Assembly: GCF_000784735.1 (NCBI RefSeq)
Contig: NZ_JSYG01000033.1
Location: forward strand, 1 to 64,000
Reading direction: 5' to 3'
DNA from: Dickeya undicola
GTDB taxonomy: Bacteria; Pseudomonadota; Gammaproteobacteria; Enterobacterales; Enterobacteriaceae
DNA length: 64,000 bases
A program made the translations under genes and the position numbers. Positions 17,076 through 25,409 of this stretch are shown here, one piece after another; position 1 is the first letter of the stretch; every line of letters starts with the position of its first letter. The notes below the pieces were generated by a model that saw only the letters and a program-made list of their open reading frames with translations, was not told where the DNA came from and did no database searches.

Positions 17076-19043
17076 CTACAAACGGCTCAGGCAATCCATC
17101 GCCACCGCTTTGAAACTGTCGAAATCCGGGCATTCCCGCAATCGTGCCATCGCCCGCTCGCGCATGAAGGTGACGAACAGGTCGTAGATCGCCATCGCTT
17201 CTTCGTATTCACGCTTACTGATCGCCAGCAAAAAGATAACGTAGGCGGTTTCATCCCCCCAGGGAATGCCCTGCGGTGCCAGCACGGTAAACACCACGGT
17301 TTCCCGCGCCATCAACCCCAGCGAATGCGGCAACGCAATCCCCTCGCCCAGCATGGTGCTGACGATAGCTTCACGCTCCACCACCGAGGTATGAAAATCG
17401 CCGTCCACCCGCCCTTCTCGCTCTAACTGGTCGCACAATGTGCGGAACAACGTCGCTTGATCCATCGGCTGGTCGATGATGCAAAAGTGCTGCCGGTCAA
17501 AAAACTTCTCCAGCATGTAAGGGCGGGTGCGATCCACCAGCACCAGTTTTCCTAGCTGCTCCAGTTGGTAGTCGGTAGGAAACGGCGACATCAACAGCAC
17601 CGGTTTGCCCTTCTCTGTCAGCCGGATGGTGGAAATGACAAAATCCTCTTCCACTTCCGGCAACGCACGGTAGTCACGCAGGGAGATGATACGGTTGACC
17701 ACCATCTGCGGATAGCGCCGCCACAGCATGGCCTGAATCATACGGATGGTGGAATTACCGGTGTCGCACACCAGCAGCACCTGCGGATGGCGCTGGTAGC
17801 CCACGTCATAGTGCCGCTCCAGCCCGACGCCGATATGCAGCACCAGAAAACCCACTTCATTTTCGCTGATCACATAAGGGGTGTACTTACTCCAGCTCGA
17901 CACCGCCGCCAGCGTGACGTCGTAGGCCATCGGGTAGTGCTGCTTGATATTGGTCAGCAGCGGATTGGGGATGGTTATCTGGTAACGCACACGGGTGATC
18001 ATGGTTTTGATGTGCGTCAGCAGGTCCGCCCGCAGTTGCGGATCGTTCTGTAGGTTGAAGTTGTAGTGGGTGTTGATGTAACTCAGGATATAGTCCACCA
18101 GCGATTCGCCGTCGTCAGGGCTGATGGCGCTGGCATTGCCGGACAGCTCCTGAATCCGGCGCGCCGCCAAATTCACCCGCAGATAGGCTTCCTCCGATGC
18201 GGAAATCGCCTTACCGGTCATGGCACGCATTACGCTAATCAACTGATGCGCCGCTTCCCGCACGTCGTCGTCGACATCCTCGGCGGAAAAATCGGATAAC
18301 GGATACCCCTCGCTGATACGACGGATCGCCACCGCGCAGTACAACCCGAGATAACACTCAGCCTCGTCGGTCATCCGAATGCCGCTGCGCGAAAACACAT
18401 CGTGCAGAATCACCTGCAAACGGCTCAGGGTATCGCGATCCAACGCGTCCGGCGGCAGCATCGACGCCTCCCGCCCACCGTCCTGCTCCATCCGGTACAC
18501 CAAATCGGTCAGACAAGTGCGGATTGACACCTCACTGCCCAGCAGCTTCATGCCGTAGCGCGGCTTGGTTTCGATCGACAGGTGATAACGCCCTAACACC
18601 TCCCGCACTTCCGCCATATCGCCCTGCAAGGTAGGGCGGCTGACAAACCAGCGCTCAGCCACCTCCTCCAGCTTGAACGCAAACGCCGAGGTGAGAAAGT
18701 GCACCAACAGCGATTGCACGCGCTCCGTTGAAGTCCGCGGCACACGGGCGGGCGTTGCCACGGTCTGGGTGGCTTCCCAGCGGGTATAGCGCTGCGCATC
18801 CTGAATCTGCAATTGATACCCGACACCGCGACTGAGCACCAGATGCGCGCCATGTTCCGCCAACAGTGCATTGATCTGGTTGATATCGGTACGCACCGTG
18901 CGTGTCGATACCGCACAGCGCCGCGCCAGCTCATCCTGAGGCAGCGGTTCGTTTTTCAGCAGTTCAAACAAGTGAGCCAGTCTTGGGTTGGAGAATCGCA
19001 CTGTGGTTACCCATCGTTCGGGAGCGACAGCCGCTCCCGTCAT
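17076..19043 (-). CDS. PRD-containing PTS-type transcription regulator (BglG/MtlR-like, with EIIB and EIIA domains)
   Basis: 655 residues. Two N-terminal HTH segments (LPQDELARRCAVSTRTVRTDI at about 34-54; VAERWFVSRPTLQGDM at about 128), two PRD domains (about 190-400), an EIIB-like domain with Cys426 (VLLVCDTGNSTIRM), and an EIIA-type domain with His573 (IALPHSLGL). These proteins activate transcription and are tuned by phosphorylation from HPr and sugar EIIs. It is the last gene of the operon and probably its activator. The start is open: ATG 19043 lacks a Shine-Dalgarno, and a GTG at 19001, beyond a hairpin (19020-19038), is possible. Confidence 0.9.
   Translation of the reverse strand: MTGAAVAPERWVTTVRFSNPRLAHLFELLKNEPLPQDELARRCAVSTRTVRTDINQINALLAEHGAHLVLSRGVGYQLQIQDAQRYTRWEATQTVATPARVPRTSTERVQSLLVHFLTSAFAFKLEEVAERWFVSRPTLQGDMAEVREVLGRYHLSIETKPRYGMKLLGSEVSIRTCLTDLVYRMEQDGGREASMLPPDALDRDTLSRLQVILHDVFSRSGIRMTDEAECYLGLYCAVAIRRISEGYPLSDFSAEDVDDDVREAAHQLISVMRAMTGKAISASEEAYLRVNLAARRIQELSGNASAISPDDGESLVDYILSYINTHYNFNLQNDPQLRADLLTHIKTMITRVRYQITIPNPLLTNIKQHYPMAYDVTLAAVSSWSKYTPYVISENEVGFLVLHIGVGLERHYDVGYQRHPQVLLVCDTGNSTIRMIQAMLWRRYPQMVVNRIISLRDYRALPEVEEDFVISTIRLTEKGKPVLLMSPFPTDYQLEQLGKLVLVDRTRPYMLEKFFDRQHFCIIDQPMDQATLFRTLCDQLEREGRVDGDFHTSVVEREAIVSTMLGEGIALPHSLGLMARETVVFTVLAPQGIPWGDETAYVIFLLAISKREYEEAMAIYDLFVTFMRERAMARLRECPDFDSFKAVAMDCLSRL
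19020..19038. terminator. Hairpin at the start of the regulator gene
   Basis: GGGAGCG-ACAGC-CGCTCCC, seven-base GC stem between the aldolase and regulator genes. No T-run follows, so it is a weak terminator or an attenuator/processing site that would lower regulator expression relative to the enzymes. If ATG 19043 is the true start it is inside the coding sequence. Confidence 0.35.
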
Positions 19044-19137
19044 TCATCACATCATTCACGCCATTGTGCAGGCCGCACGGGGAATCGCACGGTGGTGCTC
19101 CCGGTACTTGCTGCGTACTCGACTGCCCGCCACCGGC

Positions 19138-19878
19138 TTACGCCAGCAAACGTCGGGTCATCGCCAGCAGTTGCCGCACATCATCAGGGCGGGTATCGCC
19201 GCTGGCTTTGTCGATAATCGAACTATAGACGTGCGGGATGATTTTGCTGACACCGGCTTCCAACGCCACCCGGACAATCGCTTCATAGTTATGCAGATCG
19301 ATACCGCCCGTCGGCTCCAGCCAGAAATCCTGCCGGGCGCAGGCTTCCGCCACGGCTCTGAACTCGTCGATCGCCGCCAGCCCGCCCATCGGGAAATATT
19401 TGACCGAGCTGCCGCCCATATCCTGTAGCATGGCGATGGCTGTCGCCACTGGCACGATGCCGTCCGCCTGGCACGAGCTGCGCGGCCCGGTGGAAATCTT
19501 CACCTTGCCAACCTCGCCGGTGGGCGTTACCAGCCCGTTGACCACGGTCTGATGCTGGCCCAGCAGCGCCCGGCTGGTCGCTACGCCGGTAAACACCTGG
19601 TTAACGTGCTGCGGTTGCAGCGCGGCGGAAATCTCGCTAACCATCGCTGACTGGTTCGGGTCGCCCGCGCCCAGCCCCACCGACAGCGCATTATCGATAA
19701 GCGCCGCGTACTCGCGCATATCCGCCACCGCGTCCGGCACACTGGCGTAATTTTTCGACAGTACCCCCACCAGCACATAGCCTTCCGCCGCCTGCCAGAT
19801 CTCATGGGCATTGGCTTTTGAACCGGCTAATACGTTCAGGCAAATACGGTCCTGATAAAACGTCGGCGTCAACGTCAT
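19138..19878 (-). CDS. dgaF: KDGP aldolase family protein (DgaF-like)
   Basis: 246 residues. The N-terminus (YQDRICLNVLAGSKANAHEI) and VKISTGPRSSCQADGIVPVATAIAMLQDMGGSSVKYFPMGG are characteristic of the KDGP aldolase family (PF07071). DgaF of Salmonella cleaves 2-keto-3-deoxygluconate-6-phosphate to pyruvate and glyceraldehyde-3-phosphate in D-glucosaminate breakdown. The gene overlaps the DgaE-like gene by four bases, fitting consecutive reactions. Symbol given by family resemblance; the true substrate in this operon may differ. Confidence 0.85.
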   Translation of the reverse strand: MTLTPTFYQDRICLNVLAGSKANAHEIWQAAEGYVLVGVLSKNYASVPDAVADMREYAALIDNALSVGLGAGDPNQSAMVSEISAALQPQHVNQVFTGVATSRALLGQHQTVVNGLVTPTGEVGKVKISTGPRSSCQADGIVPVATAIAMLQDMGGSSVKYFPMGGLAAIDEFRAVAEACARQDFWLEPTGGIDLHNYEAIVRVALEAGVSKIIPHVYSSIIDKASGDTRPDDVRQLLAMTRRLLA

Positions 19879-20996
19879 GCGTGTGCTCCTCCAGCGATAA
19901 CCGCTCGCAGACGGTCAACAATAACGTCCAGTTGCGCCGACGTGACGCTGCGCACGTCCACCTCTACTTTGCCTTCGTTGGCTTTATAGCCGCGGAAATA
20001 AATGGCGACATCACCCGCCTTCAGCGCCTGCACCAATGCCGCTGTCGACTGGCCAATAACCGCTTCATCCAGCCGAATTTCGGTACGGGCGATATCACGA
20101 CCCGCCGCATCCCACACCACACTCGCCTGTACGCCGGGCAGTTGATTGAGCCCGTCGATGAAGGGCGTCATCTTCGTCACCATCTCAGCACCGCTCGGGC
20201 GGCGTTGGCTCAGATAGTTTTCAATCGCCTGCGTCAGCCCCAGAATCCCTTCCTTGCCGACCTTCATGGCGCGGCCGATACCGGCGGACTGGCGTTTTAC
20301 CCACTCGACGTATTGTTGACGGCCAATCACCAGCCCGCTGGTGGGCCCTTCCAACGCTTTCGCACCGCTGTAGATCACCAGATCCGCGCCGTCGCGGTAA
20401 TAACAATGCAAATCCTCTTCGGCGGCGGCATCGACAATCAGTGGTACCTGATGTTCACGCGCTACCGCTGCGGCCTGTGCCACGCTGAGGTGGCTTTTCT
20501 GCACGCAGTGGTGGGATTTGATATACAGAATCGCGGCGGTCTGCGGCGTTACCGCGGCGGACAGCTGCGCGGCGGAGCACTCATTGGCGTAGCCCGCCTC
20601 CACCAGCCGACCGCCGCCCAGTTGCACCATGGTGCCCACCGGCGCACCGAAATTCACGTTGTGGCCTTTCGGTATCACGATATCGTGCGGCACAGTCAAC
20701 GGCTCCGCGTGCAGGTTTTCCAGCAGCCACTCGTTATCTTTGACAATCACCGCCGCTACCGACTGAGCAATCCCTGCCGATGCGCAAGACACCACTACCG
20801 CGTTTTCCACCGCCAGCAGACGAGCGATATAGGCACCGGTTTTATCGACCAGATCCTTCATCTCAAAATAGTGACCAAGGCCGTAACGCACGGTATCCGC
20901 TACGTCGTCCGACGGCGTAGAGACGCCAAGAATAGTCATACGGCCGGAAGCGTTGATCACCGGCTTCAGGCCATATTTTTCATACATTGAAGACAT
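19875..20996 (-). CDS. dgaE: DgaE-family PLP-dependent ammonia lyase
   Basis: 373 residues from ATG 20996 (AAGGAA nine bases upstream). It has the SelA-like fold-type I layout: KPVINASGRMTILG at the N-terminus, LIVDAAAEED with the PLP-binding Asp189, and Schiff-base Lys213 in YSGAKALEGPTSG. DgaE removes ammonia from D-glucosaminate-6-phosphate to give 2-keto-3-deoxygluconate-6-phosphate, the substrate of the next enzyme. It overlaps the amidohydrolase gene by 17 bases. The sugar-acid substrate is inferred from the family. Confidence 0.87.
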   Translation of the reverse strand: MSSMYEKYGLKPVINASGRMTILGVSTPSDDVADTVRYGLGHYFEMKDLVDKTGAYIARLLAVENAVVVSCASAGIAQSVAAVIVKDNEWLLENLHAEPLTVPHDIVIPKGHNVNFGAPVGTMVQLGGGRLVEAGYANECSAAQLSAAVTPQTAAILYIKSHHCVQKSHLSVAQAAAVAREHQVPLIVDAAAEEDLHCYYRDGADLVIYSGAKALEGPTSGLVIGRQQYVEWVKRQSAGIGRAMKVGKEGILGLTQAIENYLSQRRPSGAEMVTKMTPFIDGLNQLPGVQASVVWDAAGRDIARTEIRLDEAVIGQSTAALVQALKAGDVAIYFRGYKANEGKVEVDVRSVTSAQLDVIVDRLRAVIAGGAHA

Positions 20997-22113
20997 GATG
21001 CTTTTTTCCTTCATTGGTCATGAACCACTGGCCCGCCACCATGGCGGCCAGCGGTATCAGAGTGCGGTGCCCCTGCAATAGAACGTTGTCCGAATCGGCC
21101 AACGACACGTCGCCTTCACGTAGCCTGAACAACGTCAGGTCGGCATCCAGCCCTGACGACAGTCGGCCTCGGGTTGGCAAACGCAGGCCGTCCGCTGCGT
21201 TGCAGGTCACTCGTTCGATCACCTGCGGCAAGGTCATGCCCAGCGCAAGAAACTTGGACATAACATGCGCCAGGCTGCGCACCGGCCCGTCCAGACGATT
21301 ACGGCAATAAATATCCGAACTGATGGTGTCCGGCAGGATGCCCTGGGCGATGGCCTGGCGCGCCACCTCAAAGCTGAGGCTGGCGGAGCCGTGCCCGACA
21401 TCCAACCGTACACCGCGCGCCAGCGCGGCTTGCATCGCCGCGCGCAGTTCCCCCGCAGGCGTCAACATCCGGTTCGGTTTGCCGTTGTAGCAGTGGGTCA
21501 GAATATCGCCAGCGCTCAGCAACCCGGCGATCTCATCCAGATCCGGCGGAGTATTGCCGACGTGGACCATCAGCGGCAGCCCGCCGCAGCGCTGCTGAAT
21601 GCTCTTGGCAAGGCGCAGCGGTTCAATGCCGTTGCGCCCCACCACGCTGCTACTCATGCGCGCTTTAAGACCGACGATAAAATCAGGCAATCGCCGGACA
21701 GCATCGCAAACGGCATCGCCATCAATGTCGTCGAGATTAGCCAACTCCGCCTGGGTAATCAGCCCGATTCGGGACACATTCAACAGCGCCAGCACCCGGG
21801 TCGACGCCTGCGACGCCAACGCGTGAAAATCGTCCACATCGTTGGCACCGGTGCTGCCTGCATCAATGACGGTGGTCACGCCGGTGTCGATGCCGACACG
21901 ATCCGGTTCATCGTGATAGATGGGTGACGCCGGGTAACAGTGCACGTGCGAATCTATCCAACCCGCGCTGAGGTACACGTCCTCCGCTAAGGTCAGCACC
22001 TGCCGTGCCGTGCCGGTGACCTCGCCAACGGCGGCAATCCGGCCGCCAAGGATCGCCACATCCATCCGCTGCTCATCAGGCAAACGGGCGTGGCGAATAA
22101 TCAGATCGAACAT
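20980..22113 (-). CDS. Amidohydrolase/deacetylase family metallohydrolase
   Basis: 377 residues. The TIM-barrel amidohydrolase metal site is visible: H56 and H58 (IDSHVHCYP), a candidate carbamylated Lys in FIVGLKARMSS, His in LMVHVGNTP and ILTHCYNGK, and the last Asp in DTISSDIY. A composite beta-domain is formed by the N-terminus and the ADLTLFRL C-terminus. Relatives are labelled D-aminoacylases or dihydroorotase-like deacetylases. In this operon it would take an acyl group off an N-acylated amino-sugar acid before the DgaE-like step. Confidence 0.85.
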   Translation of the reverse strand: MFDLIIRHARLPDEQRMDVAILGGRIAAVGEVTGTARQVLTLAEDVYLSAGWIDSHVHCYPASPIYHDEPDRVGIDTGVTTVIDAGSTGANDVDDFHALASQASTRVLALLNVSRIGLITQAELANLDDIDGDAVCDAVRRLPDFIVGLKARMSSSVVGRNGIEPLRLAKSIQQRCGGLPLMVHVGNTPPDLDEIAGLLSAGDILTHCYNGKPNRMLTPAGELRAAMQAALARGVRLDVGHGSASLSFEVARQAIAQGILPDTISSDIYCRNRLDGPVRSLAHVMSKFLALGMTLPQVIERVTCNAADGLRLPTRGRLSSGLDADLTLFRLREGDVSLADSDNVLLQGHRTLIPLAAMVAGQWFMTNEGKKHHVFNV

Positions 22114-22153
22114 AGAGCCTCCTGACCGGCGGGCGAAACCCGCCGGAACAGAT

Positions 22154-22801
22154 TCAACTGATGGCGACCGGGAAGATGGCCCCCAAAATCATTGCGCCCA
22201 AAATCGCACCGCCGGTAATCGGCTTATTCCAGAGGTAAAACAGCAATGCGCCGACCAACGATCCCAACCCGATGGGGATCGACGCCGACATGGCCGACAG
22301 GATGATCAACGGCCCCAGAAAACGGCCGGATGCATTACCCGCGCCCATCATCACATCGGCACCGTAGGTGGAATCGCCCTGATTAACGGTAAACTTGCGC
22401 GCCAGAATGATGACGTAGCCTATCGCCAGCCCTAAGACCAGGCCGGTCAGCAGCGATGCCGCAAAGTTCGCCACCGGGAATACGATGCCAGCACCAAGCA
22501 GCAGCGCTGGCACCCCCAGCCCGACACCAGTTTGGATTGCGCCGCCGATATCCAGAATACCGACCAGCGACCCTTCAATAATGCGGGCAAACAGGAAGCT
22601 GGCACCGAACGCCGCCACCGCGCCGTACACGCCGGTAGAAATGCCGGAACGCAGCATGGATACAAACGCGACTTCGTTAAACGCGCCGATGCCGTACAGG
22701 TAGTACATGTGCGTTCCGGCGAACACGCCAGCCGACAGCAACCCGACAAAGATCGGGAATGACCAGTCGGCGTACCAGAAACCTTTTTTTGTCTCGTCCA
22801 T
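22154..22801 (-). CDS. DUF4310 family membrane protein
   Basis: 215 residues, six or so hydrophobic helices rich in Gly and Ala. The N-terminus KGFWYADWSFPIFVGLLSAGVFAGTH and the segment IGAFNEVAFVSMLRSGISTG are typical of DUF4310. Always found with DUF4311, DUF4312 and SFCGS genes in my knowledge of such operons, so probably part of an uncharacterised transporter. Fourteen bases separate it from the DUF4311 gene. Confidence 0.8.
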   Translation of the reverse strand: MDETKKGFWYADWSFPIFVGLLSAGVFAGTHMYYLYGIGAFNEVAFVSMLRSGISTGVYGAVAAFGASFLFARIIEGSLVGILDIGGAIQTGVGLGVPALLLGAGIVFPVANFAASLLTGLVLGLAIGYVIILARKFTVNQGDSTYGADVMMGAGNASGRFLGPLIILSAMSASIPIGLGSLVGALLFYLWNKPITGGAILGAMILGAIFPVAIS

Positions 22802-22814
22802 TGTTTCGCTCCCG

Positions 22815-23591
22815 TTACTTGCCGCTGAGGGCGTTGTGGATCAGCGTCATCCAGTCAGGAATACCTAACTGGAACGATTGCAGCAGTTTCATATCAAAGC
22901 CGCGGAAGAAACCGCTCAGTACGAACAACAGCACGATGGACACCATCATCACCTTGGTGACCTTGTTCCAGCCGCCCTCTTCCACGCCCTTGCCGATCAG
23001 AATGCCCAGCACCAGCCCCGGCACAGCGTTGCCCATAATCAACTGGGCCAGGCCGCCGAAAATGGTGGCCCAGAACCCGGATTTTTTACCCGCGTCGATA
23101 GCGGCCAGCCAGAAAATCACCGGCATCACCGTATTCACCAGCAAGTTGGCAGCGGGCACCAATACCTTCACCGCCGTTACCTGCAACGCCGCAGGCACAG
23201 CTGAGGCGGTGGAGTTCAGAAACGCCACCACCACCATGCCGACGATGCCGCAGGCGATAGCCATTTTTTTCGGGTCGTGCAGCGTCTCAGCAACATTGCG
23301 GTTTTTCATCATCAGCGCTGCTGCGCCCCAGTTCGGCAGAATGCGGTGATCCACATCCTGCGTGAAGGAGCCCGCCGCGACTGACGATGCCCAGGCGTTA
23401 AAGAAAAACCCCAGTCCGAACGAGAAATGGGAGGCCGGATCGCCCTCGCAGGAGTTAAGCTCTCCCAGCGTGCGAAACGCCCCCATGCCTTGTGTGACCG
23501 GTGCATGAAACATGCGGGCGGCACCTGCCCCCACCCCGACGCCAACCAATCCCCCGATGATTAACGACTTCAACAAAATTATTAAAAACAT
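22815..23591 (-). CDS. DUF4311 family membrane protein
   Basis: 258 residues with about seven hydrophobic segments. The first helix has IIGGLVGVGVGAGAARMFHAP, followed by TQGMGAFRTLGELNSCEGDP, a conserved polar stretch with a Cys, and a C-terminal FDMKLLQSFQLGIPDWMTL. With DUF4310 it is likely to form a two-component membrane unit, in number and order reminiscent of IIC/IID pairs in mannose-class PTS, although no clear sequence match to these was seen. Confidence 0.8.
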   Translation of the reverse strand: MFLIILLKSLIIGGLVGVGVGAGAARMFHAPVTQGMGAFRTLGELNSCEGDPASHFSFGLGFFFNAWASSVAAGSFTQDVDHRILPNWGAAALMMKNRNVAETLHDPKKMAIACGIVGMVVVAFLNSTASAVPAALQVTAVKVLVPAANLLVNTVMPVIFWLAAIDAGKKSGFWATIFGGLAQLIMGNAVPGLVLGILIGKGVEEGGWNKVTKVMMVSIVLLFVLSGFFRGFDMKLLQSFQLGIPDWMTLIHNALSGK

Positions 23592-23655
23592 CTGTTTTTC
23601 CTTTCGTTTTATCGCCCCACATGGTTATGCCCGCTCCGCAATGCGGAAACGCGCG

Positions 23656-23955
23656 CTATTCCGTCGTCGTGAACGTCACACTCTGGATATCGATAGCGGT
23701 CACGCTGACGGTAATTTCCAACTCAACCCGGTAGTACCGGCGTTGCCGCGCCAGAAAAAAGAACAGGAATTTTTCGTTTTTTACCTGCTCCTGGGCACGA
23801 AGCACGTTCACGTCCTGGGGCTCAATTCGCAGCAGCACCTTATCAGTGGCACGCAATACCGTGCTTTGTACCCGGCTAAGCGCGTCGGAAAACGCTTTAG
23901 CCTTGCTGTCGCCGCTGCCGCTGACGTGTACGGTGGTCGTGAATTGCTCTTTCAT
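23656..23955 (-). CDS. DUF4312 family protein
   Basis: 99 residues, soluble. It starts MKEQFTTTVHVSGSGDSKAKAFSDALSRVQ and has a charged strand-rich C-terminus (ARQRRYYRVELEITVSVTAID). Three bases separate it from the SFCGS gene. Function unknown; its constant company is the DUF4310/DUF4311 membrane pair. Confidence 0.78.
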   Translation of the reverse strand: MKEQFTTTVHVSGSGDSKAKAFSDALSRVQSTVLRATDKVLLRIEPQDVNVLRAQEQVKNEKFLFFFLARQRRYYRVELEITVSVTAIDIQSVTFTTTE

Positions 23956-23957
23956 GG

Positions 23958-24314
23958 TTAGCCGCCGTATTTCCGGTTCCAGGCCTGCACCAGCTTTTCC
24001 CCCAACTCTTCTTTGTCCATAAAGCCGAAGCCCAACACCAGCGCCCCTTCATTGATGGCGGTAACGCCCTCTTCAATCGAACGCATCCCGTGTTTGGCCT
24101 TGTAGCCGTACTTGTTCTGCGCGGTGATGGCACCTGCGCCACCACTGCCGCAAAAGGAGATACCGAAGTCTGCGCTTTCCGCTTTCATCACATCCCCGAG
24201 CTTCATGTCTGCCGCTACGCCCGGCACGACAACGGCACGTCCACCAGCGAGCTCCACGCCCGCCGCCACTTTCTGCCCTTTTCCCAGCCGATCGCCAATG
24301 ACTACCGTTACCAT
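23958..24314 (-). CDS. Glycine-rich SFCGS-family protein
   Basis: 118 residues from ATG 24314 (GAGGGG six bases upstream). The family-naming ISFCGSGGAGAITAQNKYGY is at about residues 53-72, with a conserved Cys. VTVVIGDRLGKGQKVAAGVE opens the protein and a Rossmann-like alternation of strands and glycine turns follows. Soluble, probably cytosolic. The single conserved Cys makes an EIIB-like phospho-carrier role worth testing; this is inference. Confidence 0.8.
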   Translation of the reverse strand: MVTVVIGDRLGKGQKVAAGVELAGGRAVVVPGVAADMKLGDVMKAESADFGISFCGSGGAGAITAQNKYGYKAKHGMRSIEEGVTAINEGALVLGFGFMDKEELGEKLVQAWNRKYGG

Positions 24315-24354
24315 GCTTCGCCCCTCGTTTTGTTCATGCCGAAAATACGGTGAT

Positions 24355-24711
24355 TCAGACGCCGCTTTCCGACGGTTTATTTTCCTTTGCGACTTCAAAA
24401 TGGACCGAAAGCAACCAGCTTTCTTCCACTGGCAAGTTGCCGAACAGATCCACCACCTGCTGCGCCAGTTGCTTTGAGCTGTCCGAAATTTCCTCGAACA
24501 GCACCTCCTCCACTTCTGGCAACGGCTCGCCCGTCAGCGAGCGCCGAGCCATCGCTCGCACATGTGACAACAGCATCTGCTGCTGCACGCCGTTGGGCAC
24601 GATTGCCCTGGTCGCGAACAGGCCGCCGATTTGCGTCATCACACGATCGGTCAGTTGTTGAATCGCATCGGGGTTTACTGCCGTATTGACCGGTACTGCT
24701 CCGTTACTCAC
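24355..24711 (-). CDS. PRD domain-only protein
   Basis: 118 residues from GTG 24711 with AGGAGC upstream. LTDRVMTQIGGLFATRAIVPNGVQQQ and LLSHVRAMARRSLTGEPLPEVE, with a conserved His in the second, match one PRD (PTS regulation domain). VEESWLLSVHFEVAKEN ends it. There is no helix-turn-helix. First gene of the operon. A free-standing PRD could be a phosphorylation sensor for the operon's transporter or its regulator. A longer reading start at 24834 is unlikely because it overlaps the promoter region and lacks a ribosome-binding site. Confidence 0.75.
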   Translation of the reverse strand: MSNGAVPVNTAVNPDAIQQLTDRVMTQIGGLFATRAIVPNGVQQQMLLSHVRAMARRSLTGEPLPEVEEVLFEEISDSSKQLAQQVVDLFGNLPVEESWLLSVHFEVAKENKPSESGV

Positions 24712-24803
24712 CTGGTTGCTCCTGTTTCCTGTTACGGATAAATGACAGTCATTCGTGTTGTTCAGAAAGTAATGCCACCCCGACACAATGTGTAGACACA
24801 CTT

Positions 24804-24851
24804 TTTCCGCTTCAAAGTGGAAATGTTTTTTCACCCCAGACGAAGCGGAAA
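24804..24851. promoter_or_regulatory. Candidate activator-binding sites of the DUF4310-DgaEF operon
   Basis: TTTCCGCTTCAAAGTGGAAA (24804-24823) is an imperfect 20-base inverted repeat. A further half-site, GAAGCGGAAA, lies at 24842-24851, so the element TTTCCGCTTC occurs three times in 48 bases, one copy diverged. It is about 90-140 bases upstream of the first gene, the usual place for a PRD-type activator. TGTGT-AG-ACACA lies next to it at 24789-24800. Confidence 0.5.
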
Positions 24852-25235
24852 TAATCAGAAAAGGCGGAGGGCGAACCTAAAAAATAGCGAATGAATAACA
24901 GTACCTTACGTTATCCCACTTTATTACCGCCCTAAGACATGAAATTGGAAACGCTTATAGGAAAAATAATTAACCATAAGAAAAAACAATTAAAACAGCG
25001 AATTAAAAGGCAGAAACACCAGACCTTATAGCTAAAAAAAGCATGTATTCATTCTGCGAATATCATCACAAAACCAAAGATAAGCCGCGTCGGTTATATC
25101 GTCGAAATAATGATGGATAGCTGGAGGCGTAATATTTTATCGAACCTGAAAAATGGGCAATAGGGGTTAGCTAGCCGTTTATTTATCACTCGGCAACGCG
25201 CATGACGCGAAATAAGAGCCTATGGGGATAGGTTC
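24852..25235. other. AT-rich intergenic region
   Basis: About 380 bases without a recognisable gene between the minus-strand operon and the plus-strand oxidoreductase. Strongly AT-rich with several A-tracts. The third palindromic element follows directly. Confidence 0.5.
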
Positions 25236-25290
25236 TATACCCAAAATAATTCGAGTTGCAGGACAACACACAGCCCAGTAGATGGGTATA
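25236..25290. repeat. Short dispersed palindromic element (copy 3, shortened)
   Basis: TATACCCAAAATAATTCGAG then TTGCAGGACAACACA and a partial right end (GATGGGTATA). The left end is identical to copy 2 at 4660; the right inverted arm is mostly lost. Confidence 0.7.
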
Positions 25291-25409
25291 AGTCAGACAG
25301 GAATGGCATAACCCCCTGCTGGCGACAGCCTGTGCATATCGTTATCATCCTAATCAATAACGAGAAACACCGCCGGTCGACCTGCCGACCCGAAAAACTT
25401 GAGGACGTT

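Noticed and set aside
24745-24765. TGGCATTACTTTCTGA on the minus strand as a sigma-54 promoter for the DUF4310 operon
   Set aside because: The -12 element lacks the essential GC, and the operon's regulator is of the PRD type without a sigma-54 activation domain.
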